Source of the DNA: Caldisericia bacterium
GTDB lineage: Bacteria > Caldisericota > Caldisericia > JAAYUI01
Length of the DNA stretch: 64,000 bases
Direction: 5' to 3'
NCBI GenBank assembly: GCA_017999835.1
Contig: JAGNLA010000001.1
Location: 225,227 to 289,226 of the forward strand
Shown here piece after piece: positions 1-9,912 of the stretch (position 1 is its first letter; each line of letters starts with the position of its first letter). The translations under genes and the position numbers were made by a program. The notes under the pieces were generated by a model. It searched no databases. It was not told the origin of the DNA and worked only from the letters and a program-made list of their open reading frames with translations.

Positions 1-1
1 C

Positions 2-1101
<1,100 letters not shown>

Positions 1102-1102
<1 letters not shown>

Positions 1103-1995
1103 TGCCGCAGGGATACAACACCAACTTTGACTTCCAGTCAAACGGAAAATCAAAAAAGAAACACAATCACGATGACGACGAAGGACTTCCGCCAATCGTC
1201 CAGTTCTCGCTGCCAAAAAGACAGGAAGAAATTATAAACGCCATTGTTAATCAAATCTCATCCGAGCGATTTGTAAAAGCCTGTTTTCTCCTGGGTTCTC
1301 TGGCAAGATCAACTGGCGACGAACTCAGCGACATTGACATGACCATCATCGTTTCTGATAGTAGGGGAGACAAATGGTTCTCAAACATCAAGCCTATCAT
1401 TGAAGGCATAAACCCCACGCTCTTTACCATCAGAACTGACGTGTCAAAAAGATCAGCAGTCTTCATCTTCCCCGACCTAATCGAGCTTGACATTGCGGTC
1501 ATCGAAGAGTCAGAATTCCAGCCTTCACCTGTTTACACCGAGATAAAACCATTGTTTGACCCAGACGATCTTGCTGCAAAAATAAAGGACCGGTCGACGA
1601 GGTTGCCAAAAAAGGCAAAGATTGAAGCCATTCTATCGACTGAGTCTCTGTTCTTCTGGGGTGCACTGGCTGTCAGGAAAAGACTGCTTCGTGACAACGT
1701 CTGGGACGCCAGGGATGCCCTTGAAAAGCTAAGATATCTCATCGTGCATCTTATTGATTTTGCCGAAGGAACACTCAATGGCTACAGAGGCATAGAGCGA
1801 AGGCTTGACAGCGAAACCCTTTTGAGACTGTCAAAAACAGCCCCGTCCTATGACAAGGATGCAGTACTGTCAGCACTTGCTGCCATAACCGACCTGTTTA
1901 TAAAAGTCAGGAACAACGTTTTCGAGCAGTTCGACCTTGAGCCAAACCACAAAGCCACGGAACAGCTTTTAGAAATACTCAGGTCATTTCGATAA
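1102..1995 (+). CDS. Nucleotidyltransferase-domain protein of unknown substrate
   Basis: A 297-residue cytosolic protein. Residues ~65-90 carry the Pol-beta-superfamily signature: GSLARSTGDELSDIDMT gives the G-S pair and the D-x-D metal-binding pair, and a third acidic residue is plausible at the LIELDIAV strand. The C-terminal half is helical, similar in layout to the HEPN-like or substrate-binding halves of small nucleotidyltransferases. The N-terminus (about 30 residues) is polar, with a KSKKKHNHDDDE tract, and is probably disordered. The start overlaps the guaB stop by one base, so the two are co-transcribed; an intrinsic terminator follows. The family is clear but the substrate (tRNA, antibiotic, protein or nucleotide) cannot be told. 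Confidence 0.75.
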
Positions 1996-2011
1996 TCAAT
2001 TGTCAGTCATT

Positions 2012-2043
2012 AAAAAACCAGCCAAATAGGCTGGTTTTTTATT
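2012..2043. terminator. Bidirectional intrinsic terminator
   Basis: AAAACCAGCC and GGCTGGTTTT pair around the loop AAATA, with a T-run on the right and an A-run on the left, so the hairpin can end transcription from both converging genes: the nucleotidyltransferase on plus and the C25 protein on minus. Confidence 0.9.
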
Positions 2044-2057
2044 TTGTCATTGCCTGT

Positions 2058-4769
2058 TCATTTTGGATAAAAAACAGTGGCAACTTTGGCAGAAGCCAGC
2101 CAGTCAGTCTGTGCGCCTATCGATTCACTGACAAATCTTAGCGGCACAAGCGTTGTTCCATTTTTAACCGTTGGTGAAACGGTCATTGTCATCTCTTTCC
2201 CGTTAACAAATGCTTTTTTTTGGCCAACGGTCATTTCAATAGTCGTGCCATTCTTTTTAGCTTTAATTTTTTTTGTCTTGGAGTCATAAGTCACATCAAA
2301 ACCGAGTTCTTGTGAGATATATCGCCATGGAACCATCGTCGAACCGCTTATGATTTGCGGTTCTATGTTGAGATCTTTCCCGCATTGGCCGTTGTTCCAA
2401 ACGTTTTTACTACCAATTCTGAAAGCAAGCTCCTTGCGTGACGGCCAGATAACCGTTTTCCTAAACAACAACATTCTGTCAACTTGAACAGGGAAACCAA
2501 CAGACCCACCTAGGTTGCTCACCTTGAGAATTATGTCGTTTTTAAATCTGTCGAGATCAATCTGGAAAGAATATTTCCCATCCGAGGTGAGCGTTACAAT
2601 CTTGTCGTTTATCGTCAGCAGTTGATCGAGAGGTGCTGTTCCGGAAAGTGTCACCTGTCTGTCATTTGAGGGGTTCGATTTTGATGAAACTGTTAGATAC
2701 AACCCCTGAGGGTGAATCTTGACTCTCGATGAAACAGGTCGGTCCTTTAAAAGGATATGGCTCTTCTTTTCAGGAGTCTTGATTTCAAAAGAAAGACCGT
2801 TGATGTCTGAAATCGATTCTTTCTTTGCCTTGAAACAGAAGGAGAATGCAACATCCATGCTGGTAGCACCGAGTTTTTCATTGTTTCTGAAAAACGAGAA
2901 TGTTATTTGTTTGGTTTGTTTGTTGTCGACAACCTGCCATTCGGGACACAAATAATCGAAGGTTGAAAAATTCCCAAGTCTTTTGTCAACAAGCTCAATC
3001 AACGCCGGATCGTACTGAATTATGCCGCTCATCGACATTACAGGCATTGATGGTTTAATCAGAAGGTCAATCCAGAATTCCTGCCCTGGCTTCACATAAA
3101 CATACTCTGGCGAAAGGATAACCTGGGTATGTTCGAGAAGAGGTGCTTCGATTTTAACGCCAAAAGTCGCCCTCCCGTAATACGACCGAGAGTCGCAGTT
3201 GATCTCAATGACGTATTCTCCAACCGGCATGTTCGCAGGTGCGGAAACCAAAACAATGACTTCGCGGTTTGGATACATCGGCACCTGGATGTTTTGAAAA
3301 GTAACTTTGAATCTCGGGTCTGCCTTGTAGTCAAGGGAAATTTCATCTTTTGATGAAGTGATTCCGAATGTGAGCGTGGTCTGCCCTTCCTGGCCTGCCT
3401 GTATCGTAATGCTAGCGGGTTTAAAATTCATCGGCATAACCGATTTGGGCTGCAATGGGTCAAGCCTCATGAGCGGATCTCCGAGCAAAATGTAGGAGTA
3501 AACATTTTGAGCCCATTTTTTTGCCCATGCGTTGGTTCCGGCGTAGGTTGAATAAAATTCCTTCATGGTTTTGGCAAGTGACCATCCTAGTGTTTCACCC
3601 TGACAATAATATTTCATGAGATTGTATGTAATTGTCTGGTTACCGCCATCATTTGGTTCAGTCCAACCCGGGATGAAGTAGTTTATGGCTGTTGCGCCTA
3701 TGTAAGCGCCAGCACCCTGTCTTAACATGGTGGAACCCAACGAGGCTGCGCCACCAACAATATTTGCCGTCGAACAGGCCGTAGAAACAACAACTGATGC
3801 TCTTATAGTCTCTCCAAACACCTGTTCTGCGGTTATCAAGTCAGGACGTTTGATCTCTGCTCCATCGGGGTAGCCATTGCCGTTGGCATCAAACTCCCAG
3901 ATCTTTCTATTCACCTTGTCAGGTTCACCATGGGCAAGAATATTGACAACTCCAAACTCCATATCAGAAATCATCTGCAGAAGATTTGTTGAGTTCAAAG
4001 CTTTATCGGATTTTGGTCGAGGTTTGTTTTTGGGTCTGAAACCTTCTGCCTCGTACATGGTTTTTCTAGAAAAACCATTCTTTTGCAGGATATCTGCCCA
4101 TATAACTTCCATCATATCCGAGCCGTCTGTGAAAATGTTCGTGGGATCGTTTTCTTCGCGATCATAAAGATAAATCGATGCCGCCTGAAGAATTGACCGC
4201 CTGAACGATGAAGAATCATAACCGATGATCCTGTCGCAGATTTTTTTCACCACCGCAGGTTCAGAAAACGGAATCCTCCCAACTGAGACGGTCGGTATTG
4301 GCACTATCCCATCATCCGATGGCTCTCCAAGTCTGCCGTCCTTGTCCTTGTCCCATTCTATTCCAAGCACCTGATAATAAAAATCCGAATAGAGCGGACC
4401 GAAACCTTCGGAAGAGTAGTGATCAACATTATTGTCAGGATAGAGCTTGGCCATCGGAATATCATTGACATCACCCACAAACAGGACATTGGTGAAACCC
4501 ATTGGCTTCTGATTGACATCAAGGTAATTCCAAAGCTGCTTGTGTCCAGGCATCGATTCGGTTGGATTTGTGACAATATCCCTGATGCTAACAAGCTTAA
4601 TGACTTCTCCCTGTTCTTGTCTATATTTTACAAGTTCGCTGACCGAAGACTCGCACCCTGGAGCCGTAATAACAAGATAGCTTATGCGTTCCTGGGATTG
4701 TGTCCTGATAGGCGAAAACGGCACTGCAAGAACAGCGCAACAGATTAGTGTGGCGAATTTGAAACGCAT
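2058..4769 (-). CDS. Secreted gingipain-type (C25) cysteine peptidase with stalk domain
   Basis: About 903 residues. An in-frame TTG exists at 4805, but ATG at 4769 directly precedes a signal peptide (MRFKFATLICCAVLA) and avoids starting inside the upstream hairpin. The C25-like peptidase domain spans roughly residues 40-430, with the His in NILAHGEPD (about H280) and the nucleophile in VVSTACSTAN (about C332). A cohesin/Ig-like beta module follows (about 520-650), then another beta domain. The C-terminal ~150 residues are two halves of a copper-amine-oxidase-N-like stalk domain (STMVPWRYISQELGF, TTLVPLRFVSESIGA). Probably exported and surface-attached, acting on extracellular protein. Peptidase assignment is good; the substrate is unknown. 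Confidence 0.85.
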   Translation of the reverse strand: MRFKFATLICCAVLAVPFSPIRTQSQERISYLVITAPGCESSVSELVKYRQEQGEVIKLVSIRDIVTNPTESMPGHKQLWNYLDVNQKPMGFTNVLFVGDVNDIPMAKLYPDNNVDHYSSEGFGPLYSDFYYQVLGIEWDKDKDGRLGEPSDDGIVPIPTVSVGRIPFSEPAVVKKICDRIIGYDSSSFRRSILQAASIYLYDREENDPTNIFTDGSDMMEVIWADILQKNGFSRKTMYEAEGFRPKNKPRPKSDKALNSTNLLQMISDMEFGVVNILAHGEPDKVNRKIWEFDANGNGYPDGAEIKRPDLITAEQVFGETIRASVVVSTACSTANIVGGAASLGSTMLRQGAGAYIGATAINYFIPGWTEPNDGGNQTITYNLMKYYCQGETLGWSLAKTMKEFYSTYAGTNAWAKKWAQNVYSYILLGDPLMRLDPLQPKSVMPMNFKPASITIQAGQEGQTTLTFGITSSKDEISLDYKADPRFKVTFQNIQVPMYPNREVIVLVSAPANMPVGEYVIEINCDSRSYYGRATFGVKIEAPLLEHTQVILSPEYVYVKPGQEFWIDLLIKPSMPVMSMSGIIQYDPALIELVDKRLGNFSTFDYLCPEWQVVDNKQTKQITFSFFRNNEKLGATSMDVAFSFCFKAKKESISDINGLSFEIKTPEKKSHILLKDRPVSSRVKIHPQGLYLTVSSKSNPSNDRQVTLSGTAPLDQLLTINDKIVTLTSDGKYSFQIDLDRFKNDIILKVSNLGGSVGFPVQVDRMLLFRKTVIWPSRKELAFRIGSKNVWNNGQCGKDLNIEPQIISGSTMVPWRYISQELGFDVTYDSKTKKIKAKKNGTTIEMTVGQKKAFVNGKEMTMTVSPTVKNGTTLVPLRFVSESIGAQTDWLASAKVATVFYPK

Positions 4770-4784
4770 CTTGGTTAATGTAAT

Positions 4785-4823
4785 GAATAATCCCTGCCAG
4801 CTCAAGACCGACAGGGATTATTC
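4785..4823 (-). terminator. Inverted repeat between the two stalk-protein genes
   Basis: A perfect 12-bp inverted repeat, GAATAATCCCTG and CAGGGATTATTC, separated by 15 bases, lies just after the stop of the 4833-7772 gene. It has no T-run downstream, so it may be a partial terminator, an mRNA-processing or stability hairpin, or a protein site rather than a full stop. Confidence 0.55.
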
Positions 4824-4832
4824 TTTAACTCC

Positions 4833-7772
4833 TTAATATGATTTTCTTGTTATGGCTATCGACTTGTCTTCGGCCTTGTAAACAACTTCAGCGCCGAAGT
4901 TTTCAGCAATGAATCTCAATGGCACAAATGTCTTTCCGTTCTTGATTTCCGGAGGAACATCCAATGCGACTGGTTCCTGGTTAACGAAAGCGGTCTTTGA
5001 TCCGATTCTCATTAAGATGAAGATTTTCCCTCTGCCATCTTCCATTGTTATCGAAACACTCTTGTCTTCTGGCAACCACTCTACTTTCGCCTTGAACGCC
5101 TCAGAGATTGCCCTGATAGGGACCATCGTCCTGCCACCAGATATATATGGGGCTTCTTGAAGTTCTGTAATGCTCTCGTCGACGATCATGGTTTTGTTGC
5201 CAACAAGCATTGCAATGGTTGTTTTATGCCAATTGATTACTTCGAATGTCTTCTGGCTTACATTGCCAACCTTGTCCATGGCAATGATTGTAACAGTGTT
5301 CTTTCCGACTTGCACCGGGATCTCCGCCTGAAATAGATCATTAATAACAAGTGCGTCTACCTGGTTAATCATGACTTTGCTGCCTGGTTCGACTCTGCCT
5401 TTGATTTTTACATCAATCTGGTCAACAATTTCCGGTATATCATCAATCATGATCTCCGGTGGGACGTTATCCATTTCAATGGTTGCATACTTTTCGGTTT
5501 TGTTTCCGGATGCATCCGTTGAGACAACCCTTATCTCGTTTTTCCCGTATACCAACTTGACCAATGACTTGAATCTTCCTGTTGGATCGACCGGGACTGT
5601 CTGACCCCCGACCATTACATAACAGTCAGGGTCGGTTTTACCGCTGACGTAAACGGTTGTGTCCTTGGTTATCTCCGGAAGTTTGTCCAACTCAAGCAGT
5701 GGCGGGGCCTGGTCTCTGGTTACCCTGAATGTCGTTGTTCCTTCTTTGAATCCTTCTTTATCGGCCAGGACATCAACAACACCTTCCTGGGTGAAGCTGC
5801 AGGCCATTTTTACAACGCCTTTGCTGTTTGTGATTGATGTTGCTTCCAGCCCTGCACCTTTCATCTTTATTGTGGCCTCAGAAACAGGTTCGCTGGTACC
5901 AAGGACACTGCATGTGAGAGTAGCTGTTGACTGTTGACCTACTTCGGGCTGTTTGTCCCATTCAATCTCGATTTCAAGCCCTTTATAAACATCCATCCAC
6001 ATTAGTTTTTGATAATCATAGTATTGCGACCCACCCGACACTTCACTAGCAAACCATTTGTTTTTGTTGTGCCATCTAACCTCAATGGTTTCGTATCCTG
6101 TGCCGGTAGGAGTAAAGTGAATGGTTGTTTCAGTGTCATTGTACTGTTGGTTGTATTCCAGCCTGCCATAAATTGCAGCCTCGTGCTGATTTCCGACAAG
6201 ACCGACTTCCCCTTCAGAGGCAACCGGCAAATCTCTTGAGTCGGCAGGCGACACAACAGCAATGATGTGGTTTGGAACCGAATACACCAGATCATAGTTT
6301 TCCGGCTTGAGATACTGTTTACCAATCTCTTCCCTGGTTTCAGCCCAAAGGAATCTTATCGATGGCGGGGAAATTCTTGCCAATGTTTGTGGAACTGCAT
6401 CAAAATCGAGGAAATAAACACCGTCACCCCTGTATCTTGTGGTAAGCTTTTTTGGTGAGTACTTGTCTGATGGTGGTCTGCCAGCAACGTCATAATCGCC
6501 AAGAACACTGTTTCCAACCAAACCACCGACGTTGCAGGCATCTTCGGCAAACAGATAGAACGATGTCTGTCCTTTTAAATCAAGATTCAAAGAATCTCTG
6601 TAGTCGATTCTCGAATTTTCGTCAAAGTTTGCAAAAATCCAGCCATCAAAATATGGTTTGTTGTAGATCGAACCCAAACCCCAACCGCCATGTTCGGTTG
6701 GCGGAAGGTCAAAGAACGGGTTCTCATCAAATGTTCCATCAGAGTACATGAAGTTGACTGTATTATAATAGGTGTAGTAGGAAGTCCATCGGGTATTGGT
6801 CACATCACAGACATACTGTGAGCCAAACCTGAAGAGTTCCTTGTTGTTCCACTCAAGCTTGCCATTGTTATTGAGATCGAGGCCGATGTGAAGGTCATAC
6901 CTTGCACCAGTATCAAGAAGGTAATAGCAAGTGCCATTGGAATAAACACTTTGTGACCAATTCTGTGTTGGTTTGGTAGCCCATTCATAGTTTGCCGGTC
7001 TTGTCACAAACGGGGTAAATCTGGCTGTTCTTTTGACTCCGCCGCAAAGGCTGACACCTTCGGTGACACCTTTGATGATTCTTCCGTTGGCGTCGTAGCA
7101 TGTAACAACGATATTGTAAATTCTGTTGTCGCAAGCTGTCATGATGAAGTCTGGGTCGCCTGGGGTTTCAAAAACTCGCCCATCCGGGTCGTCCATGTTT
7201 TTAATGCTGTAGGTTACTTGTGGGAGCTTGACTGGAATCCTGACTGAACCGGCCGTTCTTCTGTCAGGGGTGATGACCTTTAATAAAAGGTCACCCTCGT
7301 CATTGGCAACAAATCCCCTGAAAGTGTAGACGCCATTTGAAGCCTGCGAGAAATCGATCTCGATGAGGTCTTTACCAAACAGTTTTCTGTTGCATGACGC
7401 CGATCCGTCGTCATTGTGCAGATCGGTTCTTGTCCAGTAATACTGTGGCAGAGTGGCGCTGTACCCGTACAGCGATGTGTTGTCAGGATGAGGGTCGATA
7501 AAACAATTGTTCCAAACGGTGTTCTTTTCAATCGTCGACCCGTCACTTGCCCTGGTCAGATCGACCGGATTTCCGCTTGCATCGGTTACGATAATCTGAA
7601 GTGGCGTGCCGTCCTGCATCAACTCTGAAGCCACGCCGGCCGTTAACACGGGTGGGTTAAACGTAATCACGAGAGCTGAGGCGGCCTGTGCAGTTTTTGG
7701 TGTAACTGCAGGCACGATCACCAGCACTGATAAGGCCATGACGGCCGCAAGAATTGTTCTGATGACTTTCAT
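4833..7772 (-). CDS. Large secreted Ig-like/stalk-domain protein
   Basis: About 979 residues. The ATG at 7772 has a strong TGGAGGT site and opens a clear signal peptide (MKVIRTILAAVMALSVLV...TAQA); the longer frame upstream has no support. The first ~560 residues, rich in Tyr, Asp and Asn, match no family I recognise. Three Ig-like modules follow (starting about 590, 690 and 775; the last two have the PEI..D..V.V.G pattern of adhesive repeats). A C-terminal stalk pair follows (GGRTMVPIRAISEAF, GKTFVPLRFIAENFG). No catalytic motif is visible. Likely an envelope or extracellular structural or binding protein. It lies directly upstream of the C25 peptidase gene and may be expressed with it. Confidence 0.75.
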   Translation of the reverse strand: MKVIRTILAAVMALSVLVIVPAVTPKTAQAASALVITFNPPVLTAGVASELMQDGTPLQIIVTDASGNPVDLTRASDGSTIEKNTVWNNCFIDPHPDNTSLYGYSATLPQYYWTRTDLHNDDGSASCNRKLFGKDLIEIDFSQASNGVYTFRGFVANDEGDLLLKVITPDRRTAGSVRIPVKLPQVTYSIKNMDDPDGRVFETPGDPDFIMTACDNRIYNIVVTCYDANGRIIKGVTEGVSLCGGVKRTARFTPFVTRPANYEWATKPTQNWSQSVYSNGTCYYLLDTGARYDLHIGLDLNNNGKLEWNNKELFRFGSQYVCDVTNTRWTSYYTYYNTVNFMYSDGTFDENPFFDLPPTEHGGWGLGSIYNKPYFDGWIFANFDENSRIDYRDSLNLDLKGQTSFYLFAEDACNVGGLVGNSVLGDYDVAGRPPSDKYSPKKLTTRYRGDGVYFLDFDAVPQTLARISPPSIRFLWAETREEIGKQYLKPENYDLVYSVPNHIIAVVSPADSRDLPVASEGEVGLVGNQHEAAIYGRLEYNQQYNDTETTIHFTPTGTGYETIEVRWHNKNKWFASEVSGGSQYYDYQKLMWMDVYKGLEIEIEWDKQPEVGQQSTATLTCSVLGTSEPVSEATIKMKGAGLEATSITNSKGVVKMACSFTQEGVVDVLADKEGFKEGTTTFRVTRDQAPPLLELDKLPEITKDTTVYVSGKTDPDCYVMVGGQTVPVDPTGRFKSLVKLVYGKNEIRVVSTDASGNKTEKYATIEMDNVPPEIMIDDIPEIVDQIDVKIKGRVEPGSKVMINQVDALVINDLFQAEIPVQVGKNTVTIIAMDKVGNVSQKTFEVINWHKTTIAMLVGNKTMIVDESITELQEAPYISGGRTMVPIRAISEAFKAKVEWLPEDKSVSITMEDGRGKIFILMRIGSKTAFVNQEPVALDVPPEIKNGKTFVPLRFIAENFGAEVVYKAEDKSIAITRKSY

Positions 7773-7863
7773 GAACAACCTCCATTGAGTTATTTGATTT
7801 GAATACATTCCAAAAGTCATTATAGTTCATTTCATATCTTAACATTGAAAGAGGCACAGGTAC

Positions 7864-8568
7864 ATGAAAAATGCCGGGCAAGAATTCTTTGCAAAATCAT
7901 CCTATACAAAAAATATGGAAGAAAGTGATTTTTCCGAGGCAGAAGTCCCAAACAGAAACATAATCTCAAATCTTTCTTTACCTGACCATCTACAAAAATC
8001 TCCACTGGAAAATCTTGTGGCTAACAGGAGATCCAAACGACAATTTGACAGCATCGCAATAACAAAAGAACAGCTTTCCTATCTCCTGTGGGCAACTCAG
8101 GGTATTACCCAAACAAGAGGATCAGCCAATCTTCGTGCTGTTGCGTCGGCTGGCAATTGTCATTGCTTTAACACTTATATCGTGCCAAACATGGTTGAGG
8201 GTTTATCGAAGGGTTTATACCTGTTTGATCCTATAAAAAATTCACTCGGCTTGATAAAATCAGGCAATCTTTCCGATGAGCTGGCCAAAGCCTGCTTAAA
8301 CCAGAAAATGACGGCTGAATGTGCGGTTTGTTTCATCTGGACGGCGGTTACGCCAAGGATGACAGGTAGATATGGCCTGAGAGGATACAGGTATATGTTC
8401 ATCGATGCCGGTCATGTAGGGGCTCACCTTCAACTTGCATGCGAAGATCTTGGTCTGGGTTCATGCAACATCGCAGCATACATGGACGATGGATTGGCAC
8501 AATTCCTTGGACTCGAATCAGAAAACGAAATCCCGGTTTATGTCGGTGTTGCCGGCTGGATTAAATAG
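7864..8568 (+). CDS. SagB-type nitroreductase-family oxidoreductase
   Basis: A 234-residue FMN-dependent nitroreductase-fold protein. The family signature RRSKRQF (FMN phosphate-binding arginines, about residues 57-63) is followed by LSYLLWATQGIT and a C-terminal GHVGAHLQLACEDLGLGSC segment, typical of the SagB/ThcOx branch. The first ~45 residues are polar and uncertain; a second ATG at 7915 is possible. There is no adjacent YcaO cyclodehydratase or precursor peptide, so a role in azoline oxidation is not supported; a generic flavin reductase is more likely. It is divergent from the stalk-protein gene on its left and converges on mglA. Confidence 0.8.
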   Translation: MKNAGQEFFAKSSYTKNMEESDFSEAEVPNRNIISNLSLPDHLQKSPLENLVANRRSKRQFDSIAITKEQLSYLLWATQGITQTRGSANLRAVASAGNCHCFNTYIVPNMVEGLSKGLYLFDPIKNSLGLIKSGNLSDELAKACLNQKMTAECAVCFIWTAVTPRMTGRYGLRGYRYMFIDAGHVGAHLQLACEDLGLGSCNIAAYMDDGLAQFLGLESENEIPVYVGVAGWIK

Positions 8569-8581
8569 ATTTCCAAAAAAA

Positions 8582-9163
8582 TCAGTGAATCTTTGAGACA
8601 GCCATCTTGGTAATCTGCTTAAGGGTTTCTCTCACTCCAACACCCTGGGTCGCCACTGCTTCAAAATACATGTACCTGCCTTCAGGATTGAGGGCATCCT
8701 GCAAAACATCAAGCGGTATGGCATTGGGAAGGTCACGCTTGTTGTATTGCATGATTATTGGAATCTTGTCCATGTCGATACCGTATTCGGTGAGGTTGTC
8801 GACCATGTCCTGATAGTTGTCGATGTTGGCTTCAAGTTTGTCCGGGTCGGAATCGGCCACAAAGACAATGGCATCAACCGATTTGAGGATTGATTTTCTG
8901 GTTAGTCCATAGATAGCTTGACCAGGAACGGTGTAGACACCGAGCCTGAGCTGGAATCCTCTGACTTCACCAAGATCAAGCGGTAAAAAGTCAAAGAATA
9001 GGGTTCTTTCTGTGGCTGTTGCTATCGAGGTGAACTGACCTTTTACGTCTGGTGGGACAAGATCATAAATGATCTGTAAATTTGTTGTCTTGCCCGAGAG
9101 CGCTGGCCCGTAATAAACGATTTTGACGTTGATTTCTTTTGTGGCGAAATTGACAAGTGCCAT
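8582..9163 (-). CDS. mglA: MglA-like small Ras-type GTPase
   Basis: 193 residues. The P-loop is GPALSGKTT (the MglA variant of GxxxxGKT), the switch II region has VPGQ, and G4 is NKRD. This is the prokaryotic Ras-like switch used for polarity or motility control, partnered by a roadblock protein. A good AGGAGG site precedes the ATG. The mglB-like gene lies 19 bases upstream on the same strand, forming the standard two-gene module. No motility genes are nearby, so the process controlled cannot be read from context. Confidence 0.9.
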   Translation of the reverse strand: MALVNFATKEINVKIVYYGPALSGKTTNLQIIYDLVPPDVKGQFTSIATATERTLFFDFLPLDLGEVRGFQLRLGVYTVPGQAIYGLTRKSILKSVDAIVFVADSDPDKLEANIDNYQDMVDNLTEYGIDMDKIPIIMQYNKRDLPNAIPLDVLQDALNPEGRYMYFEAVATQGVGVRETLKQITKMAVSKIH

Positions 9164-9182
9164 CTCTTAGTGCCTCCTGAAC

Positions 9183-9659
9183 CTAGAGGATATTGTCAAG
9201 GTTGATGTCGGAATCGAAGTCTTCTCCTCCAAATTCAGCAGACACCTGCTGCGCCATTCTTTCCATGACCGGTTCAAGGGCTCCTGAGATCTTTTTTGCC
9301 CAGAACCTGATGGCTCCAATTGGAGCCCTGTTGTCAAAAATCATAATCAAAAGGGCTTCAGGGGAGAGAAGGGAGATATGGATATTGTTTTCAGAACCCT
9401 GGTGGAACGTGATTGTAAACTCGGATTCTCCAATTTGTCGAGCAAGTTCGTTTGTTGCTGCATATACACCGGCCGAAAGAGCTGCGATGGCTGATGCTGC
9501 CTGACGTGTTGCCGGACCATGCTTGCTGATGAGCTGTCCAGATTTGTCAACCAGGAAAATATGTTTTGCTTGTGAGTCTATAAGTGTTTTTGCAAGGTAT
9601 TCATCAATCTCGCGAAGTTCGTTTTCAGAAATCACAAGATTTGTGAGTCTATCGGCCAT
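9183..9659 (-). CDS. mglB: Roadblock/LC7 domain protein, MglB-like regulator
   Basis: 158 residues from ATG 9659, which has an AAGGAGTG site; a TTG-initiated extension of eight residues lacks one. The single roadblock/LC7 fold spans about residues 10-125 (HIFLVDKSGQLISKHG, ASAIAALSAGVYAATNEL, NIHISLL). An acidic tail (EFGGEDFDSDINLDN) follows. MglB-type proteins act as GTPase-activating partners of MglA, which is encoded immediately downstream, so the pair is probably a two-state GTP switch. Its own promoter lies just upstream. Confidence 0.88.
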   Translation of the reverse strand: MADRLTNLVISENELREIDEYLAKTLIDSQAKHIFLVDKSGQLISKHGPATRQAASAIAALSAGVYAATNELARQIGESEFTITFHQGSENNIHISLLSPEALLIMIFDNRAPIGAIRFWAKKISGALEPVMERMAQQVSAEFGGEDFDSDINLDNIL

Positions 9660-9687
9660 AAAAATCACTCCTTCCGTTTTCAAGCTA

Positions 9688-9715
9688 ATGATACCGCACT
9701 AAACATCCTTGTCAA
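9688..9715 (-). promoter_or_regulatory. Promoter for mglB-mglA
   Basis: On the minus strand TTGACA (9710-9715) and TATCAT (9688-9693) are 16 bp apart, placing the transcript start about 20 bases before the mglB ATG. Confidence 0.6.
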
Positions 9716-9861
9716 CATATTCAAAGCTAGCACCAACTTTAGTGGCTATTTGGCATTTCGTCGGAACCGGGAAGCTGTTCAGTTTGTATGATGGGCAAAG
9801 GAGATAAAAACCCGATTAGGAACTAACGAAAACCTTTAATTAAAAACATCAGTTTTCACTG

Positions 9862-9889
9862 TTGACAGCAAAAAAAACGAATGTAAAGT
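9862..9889 (+). promoter_or_regulatory. Promoter for the first TlpA-like lipoprotein
   Basis: TTGACA (9862-9867), 16 bp, TAAAGT (9884-9889), followed by an AAGGAGG site at 9902 and the ATG at 9913. The rest of the 9716-9861 gap shows no gene or clear structure. Confidence 0.6.
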
Positions 9890-9912
9890 TAGGGCATTAC
9901 CAAGGAGGATAG

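Noticed and set aside
7864-8568. Azoline peptide biosynthesis locus around the SagB-like gene
   Set aside because: No YcaO, SagC/D-like gene or short precursor peptide lies nearby.
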